DNA of 12,776 nucleotides from Desulfobacterales bacterium (GCA_029940115.1 JAOZRQ010000002.1:1-12776), one strand, 5' to 3'; counted from the stretch's first letter, positions 1 through 6,207 are shown. Made by a program: numbers and translations. Notes: generated from the sequence alone by a model not told the origin.

Positions 1-54
1 AACTGACTTGACCATCTGTATTCACTCAAAAATTTGGGTGCGAAACTTGAGTCA

Positions 55-82
55 TTGACTTTTCATCCACATTGGTTATAAT
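55..82 (+). promoter_or_regulatory. sigma70-like promoter upstream of the secreted TPR-like gene
   Basis: A -35 box TTGACT (55-60, five of six consensus bases) and a perfect -10 box TATAAT (77-82) are separated by 16 bases. Transcription would start near 88-90. That lies downstream of the first in-frame ATG at 85, so it argues for the ATG at 196 as the true start and leaves a leader of about 105 bases. Caution: the -10 lies in a GGTTATAATCA string that resembles the end of the 1862-2029 inverted-repeat element, so the match could be a repeat remnant. Confidence 0.5.
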
Positions 83-130
83 CAATGACAAAGAAGCTCG
101 GTTTCAGGGTCGGTCGGTCTCCGTGGCGCG

Positions 131-160
131 ACACGGTGCCAGAAACCGGGTTTCTCCCAG
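131..160. repeat. short palindrome in the 5' leader
   Basis: The string AGAAACCGGGTTTCT (about 140-154) is a perfect inverted repeat with a 7-bp stem on one central base. It lies in the leader between the promoter and the ATG at 196. The frame is open through it, which gives a misleading 37-residue N-terminal extension that does not look like a signal peptide. This is probably a dispersed REP-like sequence rather than coding sequence. Confidence 0.4.
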
Positions 161-195
161 AGCCGAGAATCCAAAAACCAGAAACGGTGACTGAA

Positions 196-1695
196 ATGTG
201 CAAAAAAATACCGATGTTCCTGATTCTATGTATCCTGATTCTCTGGAACATGTTCAACGAGGTGTGCGCGCAAACCCGAGTGAAGCTTATTCCGGAGCCC
301 GACATCCGGAGCATCTCTGTGAGATCAGAGCTGAGAGAGATAAAGATAACGGCTCAGACAGACAAAGCGGACCTGCAATTTGAATGGCATATTGACGGGC
401 CGGGCAGTCTGTCGGGGGACACCTCAGACGCTGAAACATTCTATTACATCCCCCCAGATACCATGACAGGGCCCACTGCACGGGTGACCATCACCGCGAG
501 AACGACAGATGATGATGGGGATGCAGTAACGGGGAGCTTGACATTCACCCTTCTGAATTTGCAGCCCATCACCCGAAAAACGCCGGAGACGCCCCGATAT
601 GAATCGGAAAATGAGGCCCAATCCTCTGACAGCTCGTTGCAAGAGAGGGAAAATGAGGCCCAATCCTCTGACAGCTCGTTGCAAGAGAGGGAAAATGAGG
701 CCCAATCCTCTGACAGCCTGTTGCAAGAGGGGGAAAATGAGGCCCAATCCTCTGACAGCCTGTTGACTGACAACTTGCTGAAAGAGGGGGACGTCTGTTT
801 TGATCAGCAGCAGTTTACCTTCCCTAAAGAGAATAACGCCTATGATATCTATAAGAAGGTGCTGAAGATAAACCCTGAGAATCGTCATGCCCGGGAAAAG
901 ATTTATGAAATGGCAAAAATTTATCAGAGCTGGGGAAGAAATGCTGACAAGCGGAAGAATTACAAGGCGGCAAAAAGGTTTTATCAGCGGTATTTGTCAA
1001 TCGCGGGCTATGTCTTGGAAAAGTTCGGGGATCAGGGCATGGAACCGGACATGCAGACCATTCAAAGCCGGTTGCGAAAACTGGGAAGCATTTCCCGGTC
1101 CACTGTCAAGTTGCTGAGAAGAGGGGATGCATGGTTTGAACAGGGGCATTTCACCGGTCCGGGAGACAACGCCTTGGCCGCCTATAAAAGCGTTTTGACC
1201 AGAGAACCGAGAAACCGTCATGCGCGGCAAAAGCTTCGTGACATGATGGAGACCTGCAAAACCCGGGGAGATGCGGCTTATGATCAGAGACAATTCAAAG
1301 CGGCAGAATCGTCGTATCAAGAATATCTGAAGATCGCACCATATGCCCTGAACATTCCCGGCGCACAGCCTGATGAACTGGATATCTGGCGGGTTCAGAA
1401 CCGGTTGAAGGAACTGGAACCCCTTATGATCGGGACACAACTGGAACAGCTGGAGCAGAAGCTTTCCGAATCCTTGGGGGTATATGACAAGCTCAGGCAG
1501 GAAGAGGATCAGGGCGAGAATGTGACAAATCAAATGATTCCGGCGATGCAGGACATCGTGGCGAAACTGAGGCAGATTGAGTCTCTTTATGAACAGTTTC
1601 CCCGAAGGAACGCCTTGATATTGCAGAAGACCGCTCGCATCAGAAAGATTCGGGAAATCATGGAAAACGAACTCTCTGTGCGGATGAGCAAGTAA
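196..1695 (+). CDS. Secreted TPR-like protein with Ig-like N-terminal region and tandem repeats
   Basis: I do not recognise a named family for this 499-residue protein. The start chosen is the ATG at 196. It gives a clear Sec signal peptide (positive MCKK start, hydrophobic residues 7-17, likely cut after VCA at residue 25), whereas the open frame upstream to 85 is repeat-like sequence without such features. Residues 26 to about 117 look like a beta-sandwich of Ig/PKD type (WHIDGPG, regularly spaced beta strands). Residues 138 to about 191 are four near-identical 14-residue units, ENEAQSSDSSLQER and variants. Two homologous helical blocks follow, about 190-275 and 301-390. Both have a GD-x-x-(F/Y)-(E/D)-Q start, a YK-x-VL-x-x-(N/E)P centre and an RHAR motif, typical of degenerate TPRs. 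The C-terminal 90 residues look like coiled coil. A periplasmic or cell-surface scaffold role is inferred only. Confidence 0.8.
   Translation: MCKKIPMFLILCILILWNMFNEVCAQTRVKLIPEPDIRSISVRSELREIKITAQTDKADLQFEWHIDGPGSLSGDTSDAETFYYIPPDTMTGPTARVTITARTTDDDGDAVTGSLTFTLLNLQPITRKTPETPRYESENEAQSSDSSLQERENEAQSSDSSLQERENEAQSSDSLLQEGENEAQSSDSLLTDNLLKEGDVCFDQQQFTFPKENNAYDIYKKVLKINPENRHAREKIYEMAKIYQSWGRNADKRKNYKAAKRFYQRYLSIAGYVLEKFGDQGMEPDMQTIQSRLRKLGSISRSTVKLLRRGDAWFEQGHFTGPGDNALAAYKSVLTREPRNRHARQKLRDMMETCKTRGDAAYDQRQFKAAESSYQEYLKIAPYALNIPGAQPDELDIWRVQNRLKELEPLMIGTQLEQLEQKLSESLGVYDKLRQEEDQGENVTNQMIPAMQDIVAKLRQIESLYEQFPRRNALILQKTARIRKIREIMENELSVRMSK
607..767 (+). repeat. 42-bp in-frame tandem repeat, about 3.8 copies
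   Basis: Units start at 607, 649, 691 and 733, each beginning GAAAATGAGGCCCAATCC. Copies 1 and 2 are identical over 42 bases, copy 3 differs by a few bases, and copy 4 is truncated before the spacer to the TPR-like region. The unit is a multiple of three, so copy-number change would lengthen or shorten a serine/glutamate-rich linker without breaking the frame. Confidence 0.92.
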
Positions 1696-1787
1696 GGTTA
1701 TTCCCGTCCCTGCCGGCCTTACCGGATTCGCAGAAGAACAGGCTGCCATTGTGCGGATGAGCAAGTAAGGTTATTCCCGTCCCTGCC
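1677..1787 (+). repeat. 38-bp direct duplication of the gene 3' end
   Basis: The 38 bases at 1677-1714, which include the last codons and the TAA stop of the preceding gene, recur exactly at 1750-1787, an offset of 73 bp. The second copy lies in the spacer and is not part of any convincing reading frame. It records a local duplication after the gene end. Confidence 0.88.
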
Positions 1788-1816
1788 CGCACAGTTTGTT
1801 GCGACTCGACTGCTGA

Positions 1817-1852
1817 CCTGCCCGTGCCCTGCCGTGCCCGGCATCGGGCAGG
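1817..1852. repeat. GC-rich hairpin sequence in the spacer
   Basis: CCTGCCCG (1817-1824) pairs with CGGGCAGG, and inside it TGCCCG (1835-1840), loop GCAT and CGGGCA (1845-1850) form a tighter hairpin. It is followed by GGGAAAAAA rather than a T run. It therefore does not read as a rho-independent terminator for the plus-strand gene, although a structural role in 3' end formation is possible. Confidence 0.45.
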
Positions 1853-1861
1853 GAAAAAAGG

Positions 1862-2029
1862 CTGATTATAACGGATTTGGGGGAGGCCTTGAACGTGAAC
1901 GTGAACGTGAACTTGAACTTGAACGTGAACTTATACTTGAACTCGAACTTGCCCACAAATGAACATTCACGTTCAAGTGCACGTGCACGTTCACGGGCAG
2001 GCGGCCTCCCTGAAAAGCGTTATAATCAG
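1862..2029. mobile_element. MITE-like inverted-repeat element with 8-bp target duplication
   Basis: The two 27-base termini (1862-1888 and 2003-2029) match at 23 of 27 positions as inverted repeats. The outer 12 bases, CTGATTATAACG and its complement CGTTATAATCAG, are perfect, and an inner GGAGGCC/GGCCTCC block also pairs. The direct repeat AAAAAAGG flanks it at 1854-1861 and 2030-2037. The interior consists of GTGAAC-type hexamers on the left arm and GTTCAC/GTGCAC-type on the right arm, so the whole element can fold as one long imperfect hairpin. It has no coding capacity of its own, so it would be non-autonomous. The right-hand target copy forms part of the next gene's ribosome binding site. 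Confidence 0.78.
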
Positions 2030-2041
2030 AAAAAAGGAGGT
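2030..2041 (+). promoter_or_regulatory. Ribosome binding site rebuilt by the element's target duplication
   Basis: AAAAAAGGAGGT sits immediately before the ATG at 2042. The first eight bases are the right-hand copy of the AAAAAAGG target duplication, so the element's insertion left the Shine-Dalgarno sequence intact. The strong site decides the start at 2042 over the upstream open frame, which is only translated repeat. Spacing from GGAGG to the ATG is very short (one or two bases). Confidence 0.75.
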
Positions 2042-3061
2042 ATGAAGGTGAAAATAACAATACGCGCTTACGGGTTATCATTTCTCATGATCATTCTGTT
2101 CATATCTGGATGTTCATTGTTTTTTCAGAAACACACCAAGGAAGTGGTTCAGAATCGGATATCGGAGGCCGAGGAACATTTCCAGGTGGTGAAAAGTCTG
2201 GATATGGAGGAGTTGGATGGTGAGGCGTTTGAAACTGCAAAATCCTCGCTGGCAACGGCCAAAGAACATCTGAAAATACGCCGCAGGGACCAAGCGTTTG
2301 AATTTGCCACACAAAGTTTGGAGACATCGAAACAGATTCTCAGGAAATTCTATCTGAACACGGTGGTTGAGCTGGCAAGGAAGGCCAAAAAGGAACTGGC
2401 GGCCAAGGTCGGGGAAGACCCAGATGATCCCTTGACCGACTATGTTCCCAAGCTTGATGGGGTGCTGGACCGCGCGGCGGAGCTGGAAGCAGACCAACAA
2501 GTCATCTCTCTCGACAAGGTGCTTGAGGATCTCAAGGAGGTGCTCAAGGTGACTTGCAGCATTCAGACCAGCACTGCGGAAACCCTTGAATCAGACGTCT
2601 CCTTTGACAGAGGGAGCTACGATCTGGCAGACAGGGGAAAACAGGCATTGGAAACGGCATTTGAAAAGGTCATGGCGGAGAAGGAGGCGTATGTCGTTTC
2701 AAATCCTGACAAAACCGTCATCCTGAAGGTCAAAGTGGTCGGCTACACCGATCTGTTGAATTTCAATGCGAAATCGCCTCTGGTCGCAGAGCTTTCAAAA
2801 GATGTGTCGGATATTCCCCCGCGTGACCCTGAGCGGCGGAAGTTTCTCAATCAGCGGCTCTCGGAACTCCGGGCGAAAACAATTACCCAATATATCAGGG
2901 AATCCATCTTAAAAGAGGAACTGGAGAACCCGAGCCTTGACATTCAGATCGAGACCGTGGGCCGAGGGGAGAAAATCCCGGCAAACACGCACCCCCCCTA
3001 TCCCACGTCTGATCCTCGCCGAAGGATCTGCAAAATTTACACCTATACGACAGTTTATTGA
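2042..3061 (+). CDS. OmpA-family lipoprotein
   Basis: A 339-residue outer-membrane-type lipoprotein. Residues 1-24 form a lipoprotein signal peptide with a hydrophobic core and lipobox ISGC (Cys24 as lipidation site). Residues about 35-100 are charged and helical, resembling the alpha-helical DUF4398-type region of other small lipoproteins (weak call). From about residue 185 there is an OmpA-like peptidoglycan-binding domain: VSFDRGSYDL, then VVGYTD near 231, then NQRLSELRAKTITQYI near 269 (fits the N-x2-LS-x2-RA family signature), and GRGE followed by DPRRRICKI near the end. The predicted role is anchoring the outer membrane to peptidoglycan. A 168-bp element ends 12 bases before the start, so any native promoter is upstream of 1862 or has been replaced. 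It is unlikely to be disrupted, since the ribosome binding site is intact. Confidence 0.87.
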   Translation: MKVKITIRAYGLSFLMIILFISGCSLFFQKHTKEVVQNRISEAEEHFQVVKSLDMEELDGEAFETAKSSLATAKEHLKIRRRDQAFEFATQSLETSKQILRKFYLNTVVELARKAKKELAAKVGEDPDDPLTDYVPKLDGVLDRAAELEADQQVISLDKVLEDLKEVLKVTCSIQTSTAETLESDVSFDRGSYDLADRGKQALETAFEKVMAEKEAYVVSNPDKTVILKVKVVGYTDLLNFNAKSPLVAELSKDVSDIPPRDPERRKFLNQRLSELRAKTITQYIRESILKEELENPSLDIQIETVGRGEKIPANTHPPYPTSDPRRRICKIYTYTTVY

Positions 3062-3131
3062 GGCGTGGAACGTGAGGCGTGAAACGTGAGGCGTGAGGCG
3101 TGAAACTGTGAGGCGTGAGGCGTGAAACGTG
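3062..3131 (+). repeat. GTGA-type heptamer array after the lipoprotein stop
   Basis: About nine tandem heptamers of the form GTGAGGC or GTGAAAC begin directly after the TGA stop ending at 3061, with one single-base slip (GTGAAACT) in the middle. ACCCAG-type short repeats follow to 3158. The next gene's open frame extends back into the array, but that part is repeat and not a plausible N-terminus. Confidence 0.85.
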
Positions 3132-3160
3132 TACCCAGAACCCAGCACCACAACCCAGAG

Positions 3161-4309
3161 ATGACATATATGAACGGGATCAATCTGGCAAAAGATATCT
3201 ATCATCTTGAAAGAGAGAACAACCCCCGCCGCCAGCAGGCCATCACTTTCTCCTGCTTGGGGAAGCTCGGTTCCGCAGACCATTCGGAGCTGAACAAATG
3301 GAAGGGATGCCTGAGTCACTTGGTACAGGTGTCGCTGAGAGAAAAGGAGGTTTCAGCATCTCCTCTCATTATCGGGCTTGCGGAGTCTGGCATTGTGCCT
3401 TCAGGGTTGTGTCATCAGCTGCTTCGGGACCAAGGAATTCATGCGGATTGGATATGCTCCACGAGACGACCTTCCCGCGGGATTCGTTTCAATGAGAGTC
3501 ATTCCCACGCGCCGGATCACACCCTCCCCTTTCCGAATGGCCGGCCTACGGAGCTCTGGTTTGTGGAAGATGAAATCACCACGGGCCGAACGGTGCTCCG
3601 CCTTGCCCTGAATTTATGCCTGCTGATGGAGGTGAGGCAGGTGCGCTTTCTCGCGATCGCCGATACCCGAAGTCCCGATCATGTGAATCAGTTCCGATCC
3701 ATTCTGGACCAGCATGGCATTCGGCATTCCATTCATACGGTGGTACGGCTCAAAGTGCCTTCCCAACTCGCTTCAGGGGGTTCACCTCTTCACCATATGG
3801 ACAACGGGTCAAAGACAGAACTACAGGAAAACCGCGTGGCCGAAAGCGACTGGCTTTTCCCTGAACAACGGCCGGCCCTTCGCAAATTGCGAGATGTTTT
3901 CTCTTCCCTGACAAAAGATGCTGGGGAGTTTTTTTCTGATGCGTCTTTGGGATGGAGAGTGACAAACAGGGAGGCAGGGACGGTGTTGGTGGTGGGGGAA
4001 GCCATTGACATTGCCCTCAAACTTGTGCGGAGCAATCCGCGTCTCTCATTTCGGCATGTCACGTTAAGCCCATGGAAAGTGGATGGCAAACATATTTTCA
4101 GCCGTCTGGACATTTGTGGAAAGTATTATCTTTACAATTACCACAACCTCAGATCACCGCTTTGCATTCTCAACGACCCTGCTGACCAAGAGATTGGAAG
4201 GGAAGTTGAACGGTTATTGGCTGAAAACGGATTCAACGCCCCCAGCCATCTCGTTCCCACGTTTCGCGTGGGAACACAGCAGGCACGTCTCACGTCCCCC
4301 AAAATCTGA
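3161..4309 (+). CDS. Phosphoribosyltransferase with C-terminal TRSP-like domain (PRTase_2/TRSP type)
   Basis: A 382-residue protein resembling the PRTase_2 plus TRSP fusions described beside tellurium-resistance (Ter) genes, where they are predicted to help make a nucleoside-like metabolite. Visible motifs: NNPRRQQAITFSCLGKL near the N-terminus; STRRP at 100-104; ESHSHAPDH with His114 and His116; and the PRPP-binding loop VEDEITTGRT at 135-144. Residues about 280-345 (VLVVGEAIDIAL, then SPWKVDG, then YYLYNYHNLRSP) look like a degenerate TRSP domain; the eponymous TTRSP string reads VTLSP here. The start is uncertain: ATG 3161 or 3170 are better than the GTG at 3122 inside the repeat array. 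No Ter, ATP-grasp or HAD partner is visible nearby, so this copy looks orphaned. The final 21 codons from His363 lie inside a dispersed two-hairpin repeat. Confidence 0.78.
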   Translation: MTYMNGINLAKDIYHLERENNPRRQQAITFSCLGKLGSADHSELNKWKGCLSHLVQVSLREKEVSASPLIIGLAESGIVPSGLCHQLLRDQGIHADWICSTRRPSRGIRFNESHSHAPDHTLPFPNGRPTELWFVEDEITTGRTVLRLALNLCLLMEVRQVRFLAIADTRSPDHVNQFRSILDQHGIRHSIHTVVRLKVPSQLASGGSPLHHMDNGSKTELQENRVAESDWLFPEQRPALRKLRDVFSSLTKDAGEFFSDASLGWRVTNREAGTVLVVGEAIDIALKLVRSNPRLSFRHVTLSPWKVDGKHIFSRLDICGKYYLYNYHNLRSPLCILNDPADQEIGREVERLLAENGFNAPSHLVPTFRVGTQQARLTSPKI

Positions 4310-4317
4310 GATTCTGG
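4247..4317. repeat. Two-hairpin dispersed repeat, copy A (overlaps the PRTase gene end)
   Basis: CATCTCGTTCCCACG followed by CGTGGGAAC forms the first hairpin. A diverged second stem and the tail AATCTGAGATTCTGG follow. The copy supplies the last codons and the TGA stop (4307-4309) of the phosphoribosyltransferase gene. It is the first of six copies in this region. Confidence 0.85.
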
Positions 4318-4345
4318 AAAGGAAACCCGCCACCCGATCAAGTTT

Positions 4346-4450
4346 CATCTCGTTTCCACGCTTCACGTGGGAACGCAGAAGGGACATTTCACGTCCCGCC
4401 CCAATCTGAGGTTCTGGGATCATCTCGTTCCCACGCTTCACATGGAAACG
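4346..4450. repeat. Two-hairpin dispersed repeat, copies B and C
   Basis: Copy B (4346-4417) has hairpin 1 (CGTTTCCACG with CGTGGGAACG), hairpin 2 (GGGACATTTCACGTCCC) and the tail AATCTGAGGTTCTGG. Copy C (4421-4450) begins at once after it but has only the first hairpin, with mismatches, so it is a partial copy. Confidence 0.85.
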
Positions 4451-4471
4451 CGTGAGGGATCCGCCGAGAAT

Positions 4472-4687
4472 ATGGAAGAAGCCTTAAAGATAAATGCAAC
4501 ACTCCCACACTTTGGCATGAGGGACATGTCACTGTACTGGCTAGACCCACAGATTCCAGATTGGAATGCACCCATGGCCACAGGCAACAATGGCCCTGTC
4601 GCGTGTAAAAAAGAGATAATGAAGGTGGGAAAAATTCAACCTGTCATTTCCCTGTCTGGATTTTTCAGACGGCACTGGAACTGCTGA
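4472..4687 (+). CDS. Small unrecognised ORF, 71 residues
   Basis: An open frame from ATG 4472 to TGA 4685-4687 lies between repeat copy C and the first tRNA gene. Its residues (MEEALKINATLPHFGMRD and onward, with several Trp and Cys) do not look like translated repeat, and its base composition is more gene-like than the flanks. There is no strong ribosome binding site, only GAG a few bases upstream, and I recognise no family. It may be a small gene, the remnant of a gene disrupted by the repeats, or chance. Confidence 0.2.
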   Translation: MEEALKINATLPHFGMRDMSLYWLDPQIPDWNAPMATGNNGPVACKKEIMKVGKIQPVISLSGFFRRHWNC

Positions 4688-4693
4688 TGAGTG

Positions 4694-4769
4694 TGGTGGA
4701 GCTGAGGGGGATCGAACCCCTGGCCTCATGAATGCCATTCATGCGCTCTCCCAGCTGAGCTACAGCCCC
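4694..4769 (-). tRNA. tRNA-Ala(GGC), copy 1
   Basis: A 76-nt tRNA with encoded CCA on the minus strand. The acceptor stem GGGGCTG pairs with CAGCTCC and includes the G3:U70 pair that marks alanine tRNAs. The D arm contains AGCTCAGCTGGGAGAGC. The anticodon stem CATGA/TCATG closes the loop ATGGCAT, giving anticodon GGC. The T arm is AGGGG, TTCGATC, CCCCT. It is identical to the copy at 4983-5058, which lies upstream in the direction of transcription. It has no obvious promoter of its own and may be co-transcribed with that copy. Confidence 0.96.
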
Positions 4770-4774
4770 TGAAT

Positions 4775-4976
4775 CATCTCGTTCCCACGCCTTTCGTGGG
4801 AGCGCGACAGGGACGTTTCACGTCCCGGCCCGAAAATCTGAGGTTCTGGTCGTTCCCACGCTTTTCGGGGGAGCGTAACAGGGACGTTTCACGTCCCGGT
4901 CCGAAAATCTGAAGTTCTGGGATCATCCTCGTTCTCACGAGTCGCATGAGAACGCCGAAGGGGCATCTCCTGCCCC
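4775..4976. repeat. Two-hairpin dispersed repeat, copies D, E and F, between the tRNA genes
   Basis: Copy D (4775-4849) and copy E (4851-4920) both have hairpin 1 (CGTTCCCACG type), hairpin 2 (GGGACGTTTCACGTCCC, a 7-bp stem on a 3-base loop) and the tail CCGAAAATCTGAGGTTCTGG or near match. Copy F (4923-4976) is diverged: hairpin 1 is CGTTCTCACGAG with matching changes, and hairpin 2 is GGGGCATCTCCTGCCCC. Both stems survive in F despite sequence change, suggesting the structure matters. Confidence 0.87.
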
Positions 4977-4982
4977 GATGAG

Positions 4983-5058
4983 TGGTGGAGCTGAGGGGGA
5001 TCGAACCCCTGGCCTCATGAATGCCATTCATGCGCTCTCCCAGCTGAGCTACAGCCCC
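4983..5058 (-). tRNA. tRNA-Ala(GGC), copy 2
   Basis: This is base-for-base identical to the copy at 4694-4769: anticodon GGC, G3:U70 acceptor pair, encoded CCA. It is the promoter-proximal member of the pair, with a good promoter at 5074-5102. The two genes share the adjoining GATGAGTG/GATGAG sequence on the 3' side, so they probably arose by tandem duplication, with the repeats accumulating between them. Confidence 0.96.
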
Positions 5059-5073
5059 TCACTCTGGAAAGGG

Positions 5074-5125
5074 TATTTAGCAGAGATTTTTTATTGTGTC
5101 AAGACTTATTTTTTATTTTTTTTCT
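5074..5125 (-). promoter_or_regulatory. tRNA promoter with possible UP element
   Basis: On the minus strand a perfect -35 box TTGACA (5097-5102) and a weaker -10 box TAAATA (5074-5079) are 17 bases apart. This places the start near 5067, a few bases before the tRNA at 5058. Upstream of the -35 the minus strand is a run of A-tracts (about 5103-5125), as in UP elements of stable RNA promoters. Confidence 0.62.
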
Positions 5126-5154
5126 GTTTGGCATTTTTATCCTTATTCCGGAGT

Positions 5155-5326
5155 CCAAAGTTCACTTTGGAAGTCTTTGATCTGATCATTCCGGAGTCCA
5201 AAGTTTACTTTGGGAGTCTCCCCATGTGACTGCCAAAGTGAACTTTGGCCTCCAGAGAACCAGCGACTGCCATTTTGGAAGTCTCCCATGTGACTGCCAA
5301 AGTGAACTTTGGCCTCCAGAGAACCA
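5155..5326. repeat. Four copies of a 16-bp palindrome, with a direct duplication
   Basis: CCAAAGTTCACTTTGG at 5155-5170, CCAAAGTTTACTTTGG at 5198-5213 and CCAAAGTGAACTTTGG at 5233-5248 and 5298-5313 are variants of one palindrome. The last two are the exact reverse complement of the first. The first two are flanked by GGAGTC and (A/G)AGTC, and the last two by TG and GCCTCCAGAGAACCAG. The block from 5216 to 5262 is repeated almost exactly at 5281-5326. It lies directly upstream of the permease gene. Confidence 0.88.
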
Positions 5327-5343
5327 GAGATAGGTAATCACAC

Positions 5344-6207
5344 ATGGACAAACAAAAAAAGGCTTACATTTACGGATGCGCCACAGTATTCATCTGGTCC
5401 ACTGTGGCCTCAGCCTTCAAAATATCCCTGCGCCATCTGGATCCGCTTCAATTGCTTCTCTGCGCGGATGTGGTCTCCATCATCACTCTCTTTGGCATCC
5501 TCGCGGCCAGAAAAAATCTGCACCTTCTAAGAACATACAGCAGAACCGATCTGCTCTTCTCCGCGGTCATGGGGATACTCAACCCCTTCCTTTATTATAT
5601 GATCCTGTTCAAAGCCTATGACCTGCTCCCGGCCCAGGAGGCCCAGCCCCTCAATTACACTTGGGCCATCACGCTGACCCTCCTCTCCATTCCCCTGCTC
5701 AAACAGAAGATTGGCCTTAGGGACCTGATCGCCATCTTCATCAGCTATTTCGGCGTGGTGATCATCTCCACCCAAGGGGATCCTTTTTCCCTCCACTTCA
5801 GCAACATTCCGGGAGTCCTGCTCGCTCTGGGCAGCACCATCATATGGGCCCTCTACTGGATTTACAACACCAAGGACACCCATGATCCGGTGGCCAGCCT
5901 GTTCCTCAACTTTCTGTTCGGCTTTCCCTTTATCTTGACAACCACCCTCATCTGCTCAGATTTCCCGCCTTTCTCTCTCCCGGGGTTGCTCGGGGCCATC
6001 TATGTGGGCATGTTTGAAATGGGAATCACCTTTGTGCTCTGGCTCAATGCACTCAGGCTCTCCTCCTCAACAGCCAAGGTCGGGACCCTGATCTTCTTCT
6101 CCCCCTTCCTTTCCCTGATTTTCATCCATTTCCTTGTGTGCGAGGATATCCGGATGTCCACCCTCGCGGGACTGGTGTTCATCATTGCTGGGAATCTGTT
6201 GAAATGA
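5344..6207 (+). CDS. DMT-superfamily EamA-type permease
   Basis: A 287-residue integral membrane protein with about ten hydrophobic segments in two homologous halves, as expected of two EamA domains (family length about 280-300). The first half contains AYIYGCATVFIWSTVASAFK and a conserved-looking P-x-x-YY-x-x-(L/F)-x-A-x-x-L-x-P block. The second half starts near IPGVLLALGSTIIWALYW and includes GMFEMGITFVLWLNAL, then the closing AGLVFIIAGN. Transporters of this family usually export or import small metabolites; the substrate cannot be read from sequence. The ribosome binding site is weak (AGAGATAGG about 10 bases upstream). The gene follows a palindrome cluster and ends directly in a GTGA-type array. 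Confidence 0.88.
   Translation: MDKQKKAYIYGCATVFIWSTVASAFKISLRHLDPLQLLLCADVVSIITLFGILAARKNLHLLRTYSRTDLLFSAVMGILNPFLYYMILFKAYDLLPAQEAQPLNYTWAITLTLLSIPLLKQKIGLRDLIAIFISYFGVVIISTQGDPFSLHFSNIPGVLLALGSTIIWALYWIYNTKDTHDPVASLFLNFLFGFPFILTTTLICSDFPPFSLPGLLGAIYVGMFEMGITFVLWLNALRLSSSTAKVGTLIFFSPFLSLIFIHFLVCEDIRMSTLAGLVFIIAGNLLK

Noticed and set aside
607..767. Possible CRISPR array
   Set aside because: Units are contiguous 42-bp repeats without spacers, in frame inside a coding gene.
997..1764. Minus-strand open frame of about 255 codons
   Set aside because: It lies opposite the secreted TPR-like gene, has no recognisable domain, and its composition follows the plus-strand gene.
1877..2041. N-terminal extension of the OmpA lipoprotein (NVNVNVNLNLNVNL type)
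   Set aside because: This is the GTGAAC array read in frame. The lipoprotein signal peptide and ribosome binding site place the start at 2042.
4655..4676. Terminator for the tRNA genes
   Set aside because: A short GTCTG/CAGAC stem is present, but it has no T run on the minus strand and a mismatch at its base.
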